Assembly (NCBI GenBank): GCA_015350385.1
Contig: WNKI01000001.1
Span: forward strand, 8,490,427 to 8,554,426
Direction of reading: 5' to 3'
Source: Aculops lycopersici
Taxonomy: Eukaryota; Arthropoda; Arachnida; Trombidiformes; Eriophyidae
DNA length: 64,000 bases
Shown here: positions 35,401 to 44,100 of the stretch, in pieces
Layout of the letters: each line of letters begins with the position of its first letter
How positions within the stretch are numbered: the stretch's first letter is position 1
Position numbers and translations under genes: made by a program
Notes under the pieces: model-generated
The model's input: only the letters and a program-made list of their open reading frames with translations
What the model was told of the DNA's origin: nothing
Databases searched by the model: none

Positions 35401-35869
35401 TATAACTTTTGCTTGTCTAATGGTTGCTCTCCATCCTCCAATTCGTTCGTGTAAATTTTACTACGGCGGTGAGTTTACACCACACCAAGAGATCAATCAA
35501 TTTTGAGAGGACATGGAACATCAGGTTTGAGGGATACAACCACTTGTTGTGTGTGCTGCTATCCCAACAGCGTGCGAGAAGAAACCAACGATCACACTGC
35601 TACTCTTGCATGCTCAGCTCACCTTACCAGCCGACATTTTGATGGATTATAATTAGGCTCAGGGGTCATTCTAATCAATGATGGGTGCAAATTTCATTTC
35701 ATCGTCAAATACATTGAATCTTGCAAGAGTTAATGAGTTCTATCCTTAGCCTCAGAATGTCTCCTATCAATCATCTTTAAACCAACCATTATCAGATGAA
35801 CCAAAGATGAGCAAAAAACTAACTCCATCCATTCTCTCATCCCAAAATAAACTAACATTACTCGAACAG
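29450..35869 (+). other. TFAP2: AP-2 intron, 6420 bp
   Basis: Begins GTAAGT at 29450 and ends ...CAG at 35869, with a CTAAC branch site near 35852-35856. Splicing joins the LLLAT end to a Ser and QILDEFMDILNRDRSP, which aligns with AP-2 QICKEFTDLLAQDRSP. The two exons total 2400 bp (800 codons), confirming phase. The intron has no supportable gene. It holds GA tracts, (GAC)-type repeats near 30410-30432 and many CAGGTA/TACCTG words. Confidence 0.9.
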
Positions 35870-36614
35870 CCAAATACTCGACGAGTTTATGGACATTCTC
35901 AATCGTGACAGATCACCAGTTTGTGGTCTAAACTCCGGGCTACCAGGTGCAGCTGCCACAGCCGCTTTGGCCAATGGAAATTCAAACACAACAACCACCA
36001 ACAACCACTCGGCTTCAGGTGCAACGAACGCCACAAGCGGCAATACCTGTACCACAATAGCTTTGAGCAACCAACAACCGAGACTCTTGGAGCCCATTGT
36101 CCAGAAAGACTTGACAAATTTTTCACTGATCACCCATGGCTTTGGAACACCAGCAATCATGGCCTCGCTAAATGTTGTTCGATCTTATTTGAGCGAGTCA
36201 ATGCGATTTATCGATAGGGAAACTGGCTTGTCATCGGCAACCGGAAGTGTTAACTCATCCACAATGGCGAATCAGACAACGCAATCCGCGCATGCCCATC
36301 ACCACCACCACCACAACCTCCACAGCCATCATAATCATCAATCACATCATAATCATAATCATCATAGAGCTCATAATTATCACCCACACTATCACCACTC
36401 ATTGCATCATATTACAAACAATCAACAGTTCCACCACAACCATCTGGCTCAGCACCACAATCAACAGCATGGGGCAACACAACTTGGCCACCATAATCAA
36501 CAACATAACCTTAATGGACTCTCCAGTGCCGAGAGCCAGATTCACCTGTCTCAGGCAGGATACCACGCGGCGGCCGCCTCGTCTCTTGTTGATTTAAAAA
36601 AGGAAATTATCTAA
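35870..36614 (+). CDS. TFAP2: Transcription factor AP-2, coding exon 2 (C-terminus)
   Basis: Completes codon 552 and encodes the C-terminal part of the helix-span-helix dimerisation domain. QILDEFMDILNRDRSP is followed by about 45 inserted Asn/Thr/Ala/Ser residues. The core then resumes at RLLEPIVQKDLTNFSLITHG and FGTPAIMASLNVVRSYLSES (vertebrate LTHFNLISHGFGSPAV). After the domain comes an Asn/His-rich tail that ends SLVDLKKEII. A frame starting at 35889 is this same reading frame from an internal Met, not a separate gene. The complete protein is 799 residues, against about 440 in vertebrates. The excess is low-complexity sequence. Confidence 0.93.
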
Positions 36615-36792
36615 ACTTAGGGCTAGGGATTGAGAAAATGTCATCATCATCAGCATGATTAGCGATACCAAATAATTTTTATACCATCTCATCAATGGAA
36701 CACAATCACAATCCCAATTATATCATTCATAGAGCTCCAGTATTCAATCATCATTATTAATATTATTATTATTATTAAAATATAAGAGTCTA

Positions 36793-36798
36793 AATAAA
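36793..36798 (+). terminator. TFAP2: Poly(A) signal of AP-2
   Basis: AATAAA 179 bp after the AP-2 stop, in AT-rich sequence. Confidence 0.5.
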
Positions 36799-37013
36799 TC
36801 ACACATTATCCATGAGCATTATAACAGGAAGCCAAAGAAAAATGACGAGAAATAGCCAAACTGTTGTTATATCATGACCTAAGAGAAACTTGAGCAGTCA
36901 AAATTAATTAAAAAACCATTGGGATTGAATAATTAGTAATTGAAAGAAACAAAACATACAGAGACAATTAGTTGAGTGAAACGTCAGGGCACTTGGGGGA
37001 CTTGGGAATTTAT

Positions 37014-37044
<31 letters not shown>
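37014..37044. repeat. (AT)n microsatellite
   Basis: AT dinucleotides with one C interruption. Confidence 0.9.
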
Positions 37045-37227
37045 TGATCACATTACATTATTACAAACACACTATTTAGGTCCACAACAACAATGACGAG
37101 ACAAGGAAACAAAGGCCTGAATTGGTGGGGTTTGATTCAAGTGAATCAAACTAAATAATAAACAAGATCTTAGTTGATATCGGATCAACCTTAACCTCCA
37201 AATTGAGATATCTACGTCGCTTTCTGG

Positions 37228-39342
37228 CTAATTCAGCAAGTCGTTCAGATCCGTTTGTGCTCCCACTTTACCATGGAAGTTTCGCACCAACTCAAGCATC
37301 TTATTGTTATAAGCCAATCCTTGGTCGATTCCCTCGCTTGTTGCCTTGAATTGCTGGTAGAATTTCTTCAAAGATTCAACCTGTTTCATCAGTGTGTCCT
37401 TCTTCGTTTTGTAATTCAACTTTAAATCACCATATTGGGACCTAGCCTTGTCCAGTGCATCATATAGCTCGTCTTGTTGCTTTAAGTTAGCAACAAGGGG
37501 ATTCACAAACTTACTATTCTTTTGTATTTGCTCCTCGAAAACTTTCTTGATCTCTGACTCGGATTGGGCTGCAACCACATGACTCATGACATCCACCTGA
37601 CCCAGTGCTTGTTTCAGCTGGTTGAGTAGATTCTTTCTCTCAGCTTTCATTTGGTCGACTTTATCTAATAGTCTTTCTAGATTTCGTATCACCATCTCGT
37701 CGTCGTTAGACAAGTGGTCATCTAGTTTAGGCAGGAGCTCTAGTGGGTCGTGTGTAGCGGCCATGAGTTGGACCTTTTGTTGCAATTCCGGATATAGTTG
37801 CTTGTGCAGCGATTGAGTTGTCCGCAAGGCGTCCTCGTGGGTCGATTTGTATCTCTTCAACTCTTCCTCAAATTGCTTATTTGGCCGACGCTTCAGCATT
37901 CCCTCGACATTATCCAAAAGTTTCTGAATCTCCTCGGATTTGTCGTCCAACTCTTCGAGTTTCGTTAATACATCATCAACGATGGAGGGATTCATACTCA
38001 ATTCGGCACATATATCAATAAGCTCATCTGGTGCCCCGAGAGGTGGTAGTCTGAGATTTCTTTTGTCAATATTCAACTTCTGCATCATCTGCTCAAGCTC
38101 CTCGTCTTGCTTCACAACTTGATTATCAAAATCACGCCACAAGTTGTCTTTCTTCTCACTATAGACTGATGTCATCTGGACCGCCTCCATTGTAACAAGA
38201 CTTGAAAATAAATCCTTGAACTCAGGGAATGACGAGATTGAGAAAGGCGCTGGAGAGATGACAAGCTTGCCCTCAATCTGACTCAAGGTGTCTGGACTGG
38301 GAATAGATGAGTGGTAGACGTTATCATTATAAAGGATTGCCTTGTCCAGTTTCTTCTTAACCAACAATTCGATGGCATCGTAGGCACCTTTGGTCGATGC
38401 TGGATCGATCGTGGTAGGAACTAGAGTCTTGATCGTACCCAATAGTTGATTCGCAATCTTTAGTCTGGCAATACGTTGTCCGATTTCTTTGGGATTGTCG
38501 GCACTCTGAGTTAGACCCATGAGTAATTGTGACATTGACTGATAGTATTTGCGTTTGAACTCTATTGTAGACCTCCAATTCGAGAAGATTGAAGCTCCAT
38601 TTAGAATTTCCTTCACTGGATCAGAATATAACGGCGAATGAGCTAATTTCTCAGCCACCTCGTAATCACTGAAGATTTGAGCGGCGATCTTGGCAACATT
38701 ATCAAATCTCATACCAGACTTGAGCGAATGAGATAGTACACATTCTTGAGCTTGAGCCTTGAGTACATGGTGGAAGAATGTCAGCAAGTCGTGACCCATC
38801 TCCTTTGGCTTCAGACCAACCCTATTGTCCCTAAGCTCCGTAACCCACCAAAGCGCGCTGCTATAGTTCAAACAGGCATCTCTGGTTGTGGACTCGTTTG
38901 TCTTTGGAATCTTGGATCCGAGTTCGTTATGGATTGCAGCTATATTGTACATTATGTTGTTGATTTCAAACTCCAGGTTACCTTCATTGCAACTTCTACC
39001 AAATGAATCCTTCCAAGTAAACGAAGCGTCACAATCCTTGAATCTTGCCAACATGGCTGATAGTTGGTAGTAATACTTTTTTAACGCCTTCAAGGAGTTG
39101 CTATCACGTAATGAACTTTCGCCCAAGGTGCTAAGTGCAATATTGCGTAGGTTCGAGAACTCATTCAACTCCCTACTGTATTTGCTTGGTGAAGGTTCGT
39201 TGAATTTGGTGTGGATGTGCTTGGCAAATTCGTTGATGTATGATGCATTGTCCTTTGGTGTCCTCAGAGGCCAAGTTATGGAGGCCAAGCTGAATTTGGT
39301 TAGGTTCTTGACCTCCTCTAGCTCATCGCCTTGGGCCGACAT
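37228..39342 (-). CDS. PDCD6IP: ALIX / PDCD6IP-like Bro1-domain ESCRT adaptor lacking the proline-rich tail
   Basis: ALIX links ESCRT-III (CHMP4) to membrane remodelling in endosomal sorting, cytokinesis and membrane repair. Residues 1 to about 355 form the Bro1 domain (FTWKDSFGR block, the AQAQECV motif corresponding to human AQAQEVF, and a YHSSIPSPDTL segment matching human YHDRVPDLKDL). About 360-700 is the two-armed coiled-coil V domain. The protein stops at 704 residues, where the human protein (868) begins its proline-rich region, which binds ALG-2, TSG101, CEP55 and endophilin. No P-rich frame or obvious donor is seen after the stop. The start is the first Met of the frame and aligns with family N-termini. 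PTPN23 or rhophilin are less likely because there is no phosphatase or PDZ part. Confidence 0.85.
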   Translation of the reverse strand: MSAQGDELEEVKNLTKFSLASITWPLRTPKDNASYINEFAKHIHTKFNEPSPSKYSRELNEFSNLRNIALSTLGESSLRDSNSLKALKKYYYQLSAMLARFKDCDASFTWKDSFGRSCNEGNLEFEINNIMYNIAAIHNELGSKIPKTNESTTRDACLNYSSALWWVTELRDNRVGLKPKEMGHDLLTFFHHVLKAQAQECVLSHSLKSGMRFDNVAKIAAQIFSDYEVAEKLAHSPLYSDPVKEILNGASIFSNWRSTIEFKRKYYQSMSQLLMGLTQSADNPKEIGQRIARLKIANQLLGTIKTLVPTTIDPASTKGAYDAIELLVKKKLDKAILYNDNVYHSSIPSPDTLSQIEGKLVISPAPFSISSFPEFKDLFSSLVTMEAVQMTSVYSEKKDNLWRDFDNQVVKQDEELEQMMQKLNIDKRNLRLPPLGAPDELIDICAELSMNPSIVDDVLTKLEELDDKSEEIQKLLDNVEGMLKRRPNKQFEEELKRYKSTHEDALRTTQSLHKQLYPELQQKVQLMAATHDPLELLPKLDDHLSNDDEMVIRNLERLLDKVDQMKAERKNLLNQLKQALGQVDVMSHVVAAQSESEIKKVFEEQIQKNSKFVNPLVANLKQQDELYDALDKARSQYGDLKLNYKTKKDTLMKQVESLKKFYQQFKATSEGIDQGLAYNNKMLELVRNFHGKVGAQTDLNDLLN

Positions 39343-39883
39343 AATACTATCAAACTAGGTCTATGTTAAAAGAATTTAGGAAACAATATATCATATGTGT
39401 TAACGTGGCACTTATCTAGCATGTATCTTTGATGAAAATGTCAATGTTCGTAGATCGCACTAATTGCAATTTTATCCTCACCTCTCTCTTTCACAATAAT
39501 AATGGTTGGGTTAATCAAAATGTCAGATCTATTAAAATCGCTTTCTATATTTCTCAACGTAAACAAGGGCTAAATATATTTTCAAATTTCCGCGCGCTTC
39601 GCTCGTACCTTCGCGCACTCAGCTCTAAAGCACAGGGGAAGTTGTACTCTTTGGTGAAGGCTGTCGAATGCGAGCATGCCTCTCATGCGTTCGTGTGAAT
39701 TGTCTAACACTACCATTTGTGTATTCGGCTGGCCACCACTCTTATTAGCCCATTTGATTATTACATTTAAAATATTATCACTATCAACATAATTATTTTT
39801 GTTCGATTCGATTATTAACATCGAATCTTCTATATTTACAAGGAGATCCTTACTAGAAATCAAATCACCCAACCACATTCAAG
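39343..39883. promoter_or_regulatory. Divergent promoter region ALIX/RPL37A
   Basis: 541 bp between the two start codons. A 39429-39698 open frame on the plus strand has no recognisable domain and is left out. GC-richer sequence lies at 39590-39690. Confidence 0.5.
39831..39838 (+). promoter_or_regulatory. TATA-like element of RPL37A
   Basis: TATATTTA about 45 bp upstream of the RPL37A ATG. It would place transcription start near 39860 and give a leader of about 25 nt, typical of ribosomal-protein mRNAs. Confidence 0.35.
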
Positions 39884-40168
39884 ATGGCAAAACGCACGCG
39901 AAAAGTGGGAATCGTCGGAAAGTACGGTACCAGATATGGTGCCTCCTTGAGGAAGATGATCAAGAAGATTGAGGTGTCTCAGCACTCCAAGTACTCGTGC
40001 AGTTTCTGTGGTAAGCAAGCCATGAAGAGATCTTGTGTAGGTATCTGGAAATGCAAGGCCTGCAACAAGACCGTTGCCGGTGGTGCCTACGTCTACCAAA
40101 CAGTGACCGCCGCCACAATTAGAAGCTCGGTTCGTCGTCTTAAGGAAATGAGAGAGCCAGCCAACTAA
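39884..40168 (+). CDS. RPL37A: 60S ribosomal protein L37a (eL43)
   Basis: Component of the large cytosolic ribosomal subunit. The 94-residue product follows eL43 from end to end: start MAKRTRKVGIVGKYGTRYGA, a zinc ribbon with Cys39, Cys42, Cys57 and Cys60, and the KTVAGGAYVYQT and RRLKEM blocks. Its length matches the family (92 in human). The gene has no intron. An ATTAAA at 40190-40195 is the likely poly(A) signal. It runs convergently with the coiled-coil gene 158 bp downstream. Confidence 0.98.
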   Translation: MAKRTRKVGIVGKYGTRYGASLRKMIKKIEVSQHSKYSCSFCGKQAMKRSCVGIWKCKACNKTVAGGAYVYQTVTAATIRSSVRRLKEMREPAN

Positions 40169-40326
40169 ACAACATTATCATAAGCATATATTAAACAAAT
40201 ATATCAAATATAAACTAACTTATGCTCAAGAGATACAATTTTATTGGCTATTGTTTCTAGTGCTGTACGTTGGGTTGAGAAGGTTGCCAACAGTTTTGGT
40301 CCACTTGGTAGTTCAACAATTGATAG

Positions 40327-40752
40327 CTAATCATTGATGCTTGGATACTGAGTTAGGTTGCTGAGGCCGCCGCCGCTTTGATCCTCCTCCTTCTGGGCAA
40401 CTGCAAAGTCAAGAGCCTGGAGCTTGTACTCCATGTTGGTGATCCACGAGTCTTTGAGCTCTCGGCGCAGACTGGTTATGGCTTGATAGTTCCTTGCACG
40501 TTTAGAAAATGACATAACCCCAATGTTCGAATCTGCCAGCAGGTCTCTTTCTCTCTCGAGTCTGGAGACATCCTGCTTCAGCTCATTAATTGACTGATGA
40601 AGTCGAGACAAGGCCAATTTGAGTTGCAACTTCTCGCTCATCTCAGCGGCTTCGTCTCGGTTGCATTGTTCTATCTTTCCATTCAACTCTGCGTATTGTC
40701 TCTTGTACTTCTCTAGAGTTGGCATCCTCTCTGAATTCGATGACGATTCCAT
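40327..40752 (-). CDS. Small coiled-coil protein, unrecognised
   Basis: 141 residues. Residues about 10-80 have heptad-like spacing of Leu/Ile with many Glu/Lys/Arg (KLQLKLALSRLHQSINEL), predicting a coiled coil. A short basic segment (FSKRARNYQAITSLRREL) and a second helix (NMEYKLQALDFAVAQ) follow, then a Gly/Ser-rich tail. No signal peptide, membrane segment or catalytic motif. It could be a subunit of a kinetochore, trafficking or BLOC-like complex, but nothing identifies which. TTTATT at 40240-40245 supplies a reverse-strand poly(A) signal. A retrotransposon sits 151 bp upstream of its start codon. Codon composition and an isolated, clean frame support a real gene. Confidence 0.7.
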   Translation of the reverse strand: MESSSNSERMPTLEKYKRQYAELNGKIEQCNRDEAAEMSEKLQLKLALSRLHQSINELKQDVSRLERERDLLADSNIGVMSFSKRARNYQAITSLRRELKDSWITNMEYKLQALDFAVAQKEEDQSGGGLSNLTQYPSIND

Positions 40753-40899
40753 AATTATAATGTTTTACAAATTCTGATAGGAAGAGATTGATAACAACAA
40801 ATGTTATATTTTGCATGTCTCTTTGTGTATATTTTCAGCTTTCGTCCCAACCAGGAGCAAGAGTTCTGATCAATGCAACAGATTACGGCGAATATTGCA

Positions 40900-40903
40900 C
40901 GCG
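40900..40903. repeat. Target-site duplication, left copy
   Basis: CGCG directly before the 5' LTR; the same four bases follow the 3' LTR at 46991-46994. Confidence 0.75.
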
Positions 40904-41090
40904 TGTAACGAGCGATTGCTCTTTTAAATCTCGCGCGCCTTAGCGACCAACCAACGTGGGTTTTGGGAAACGGTAGCAGAACCAGTCTTGTTTCTGATGC
41001 AATCGAATAAAGACCAATAATTGTCATCTATCTAAACGATCTCGCTAAGTAGAACCCATTTTATCATCACGGTAACATCTTAACGTTACA
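40904..41090 (+). repeat. 5' LTR
   Basis: 187 bp, TGTAACG...CGTTACA, with a short terminal inverted repeat. TTTTAAAT at 40922-40929 could act as a TATA box and AATAAA at 41006-41011 as the poly(A) signal. Confidence 0.97.
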
Positions 41091-41092
41091 TT

Positions 41093-41103
41093 TGGCGCCC
41101 AAC
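41093..41103 (+). promoter_or_regulatory. Primer-binding site (tRNA-Lys type)
   Basis: TGGCGCCCAAC begins 2 bp after the LTR. It is complementary to the last 11 bases (GTTGGGCGCCA) typical of arthropod tRNA-Lys, as in the fly gypsy group. Confidence 0.8.
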
Positions 41104-41197
41104 TAGACAACTTAGTTACAGAGCATCGAAAAGTATAACATAACCTTAAATATCTCACCAGCCGAAGGTTTTACACTTCCGCCGTAACGACGTCGTT

Positions 41198-44100
41198 ATG
41201 GAGAATGTGTCCGGCTACCAGTCGGCTAAGCAGACTGACCTCATCGATGGAATGGGAGAGGATTGTATACCCCAGACCGGGGAAAACGCGACAGCTGACT
41301 CGAAACAACTCAGCCAAGCCGAACAATACTCATTCACCAACCATCATTCGACGTCGAATCAGCAACACCGTATCGACCAGCTTGCTAACCAACTGGCCGA
41401 CATGCAAAGGATGATGGCTCAACTGCTAGCCCTGAATGAGATGCAAAACAAGTTCACTACCAAAGACCCCGTGGGTCCAGCGGTCGTCCCCTCCGGATCA
41501 CCAACACCATCCATTGTGAGCGAACTTATTCCGAGTACTTCATCTGAGACCTCGGAAGCAGCAAACGTCGCTCCAATATCCTCTACACGTATCGAAGCTC
41601 ACGACGACGTCGCCGTGAGGCAAGCGATCCCCATCAACCAGATTAACCCAGAGACTTTCGACGGCGATAAGACGCGCGCTCGAGCCTGGATCAGCGAATA
41701 CGAAAACCTAATGAGAATCAACGGCTATGACGGTCAACAGAAAGTGTCCCGAGCCCTCGCATATCTGACGGGCCCCGCACGTTCATGGTATAACGTGACC
41801 ATGAATTTGAACAAAAGACTGGAGTGGCCAGGTTTCAAGCGCGAGTTTCTCAAGCATTTCTGTGGTGCAGATGGGAAGGCCCAGTTACGTAAGAAATTGG
41901 ACGAATCAGTTCAACATTCAGACGAACATCCATCTACATTTGTGATGCGAATTCTAGACTTGTGCCTGCAGCTCAACTGCAACATGACCGAGCAGGAAAA
42001 GATCGATAGAATCTCAAACGGTCTCGACGTCGACATCGTTAACCAACTCCAACTAGTGAAGGATCCAGATGATTGGTCACTGGAATGGCTTATGAAATCA
42101 CTGTCGAATTGGAAGTCCAAAAACGACAGGCAGAAGTCCGAGACGTCTCGTCGACTTCAACAACAACGGAAGCCCCCGCCACAGCTACAAGCTCCAAGTA
42201 GATCCCAGAAAGAGATCACTAAACCTAAGAATATAGAAGACTGGATGTGCTTCAATTGCGGCGACAAAGGCCACATCATCGAGGACTGCCCTAAAGCCAG
42301 AGACGAAGAGGCAATAAGGGCGAGGAAAAACGCATATCGTGAAGAAAAGGAGAAATCTAGGGATATCAAGGCAATATTCAGCCAAGACATCACGCCCCTA
42401 ACACAAATGGCTAAACTACCGTGCGACCTGCTCCCAAAAGCAAAGGCTACCTTCGATGTAAACGGTACGAAACTTGAGGGTAGAATCGACTCAGGGGCAG
42501 ACATGTCAGTCATTCCCAGCGACGTCGCTGACAACCTAGACCTGAAACTCCTACCTTGGAATCAGCCTCGACTGAAGGCTTGCAACAACAACACCCTTGA
42601 GGTGCTTGGTATGGCAGCTGTGGTAGTGACATACAACAACACGAGCCAGCCCCTCCTCGTCGCTGTACTTCCAAACTCTTGTTTAAAGGAAACCTTATGG
42701 GGAAATGACATACTACACCTAATCGGTATCAATCTCGACTACGGAGCAACCAAGAGGACCAACCAGCACAACGACGTCGTTGTCAATAGCCCACGCATTA
42801 TAGCTTCAAGCTCTAAGGAACCTCAACATCCTGTCGATAAGGTCGCTTTTGGGGAACTGAACCAGAACGATAGAAAAGAGTTCGAGGCGCTACTCACCGA
42901 CTTCGGCGATACATTCTCTAAACACAAGCTGGACCTCGGGAGGACGTCCACCGTGAAGCATCGGATTCATTTGACCGACGATAAGCCCGTGCACAAGCCA
43001 TTTTTTCGCTTGAGCAAATGTCACAAAGTGGAAATGGAAAGACATATCGAGGCAGGACTCGAGTCTGGGGCTCTCAGACCCTCGACAAGCCAGTACGCAT
43101 CTGCCGCCTTCTTTGTGCCAAAAGACGGAGGACAAGATCTTCGCATGGTCATTGATTACCGCCCGCTTAATCAGAAAACAATACCCGACCGCCAGCCCAT
43201 GCCCCATCCAGAAGACGTCTTCTCAATGCTGGCTGGCATGGAGGTATTTGCTAAACTCGACATCACGGCAATGTTCAACCAGATTGAGGTCGATGAACGT
43301 GACATCCACAAGACCGCAATGATCACGCCTATGGGACTCTTTGAGTGCCCCTTGATGCCTTTTGGCCTGATAAACGCACCAGCCACAGCGGTAAGACTCA
43401 TGCGAGAAGTGCTAAGAGGGATTGATGGTGTTACCTGTTACGTTTATTTCGACGACATAATTATCTTCGCAAGGGACGTCCCACAGCTGATTGGTAATTG
43501 CAGAGAAGTATTGAAGCGCCTGAGAAAGCACAACCTAAAACTCAAGCCAGCAAAATGTGTTTTTGGCGTTACACAAGTCAACTTCCTCGGCCATGTAATC
43601 AGCCCGAAAGGAGTCGAAATCGACCCTCGACGCATTCAGAGCGTGCAAGGCTTCCCGATACCAAAGGACACCTCGGACGTCCGAAGTTTTCACGGACTTT
43701 GCAGCTATAACAGGAAGTTCATCCGAGGCTTCGCAGACATCGCAAAACCCTTGACGCCATTGATGGGCAAACCATCTGATTTTCACTGGACGGCAGAAGC
43801 CCAGGTAGCTTTTGAAACACTGAGGGACGCCCTCACCAAAGCCCCTATTCTCGTCCACTTCGATTACGAAGCAGAACACGAACTTAGAACTGACGCAAGT
43901 TCCCACGCAATGGGAGCAGTGCTGGTCCAAAAACACGTTAAAGACAGCCATTCAGGCGTAGTACTTTATTGGAGTAAAACGTTGACGTCAACGCAAAGAA
44001 ACTACTCCGCCACCGAGCGAGAACTCCTAGCAGCTTTCAGCGCGATTATGGCTCTCCAACACTACCTCCTCGGCAAGCACTTCACTTTGGTCACTGACCA

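Larger units (their letters stand above)
36615..37227. other. Spacer between the convergent AP-2 and ALIX genes
   Basis: AT-rich. It holds the AP-2 3' UTR, an (ATT)n tract near 36757-36777, an (AT)n tract at 37014-37044, and TTTATT at 37009-37014, the reverse-strand poly(A) signal for ALIX. Confidence 0.6.

Noticed and set aside
39429..39698. 89-codon frame upstream of RPL37A
   Set aside because: No domain, lies in the divergent promoter region, and would leave no space for the RPL37A promoter.
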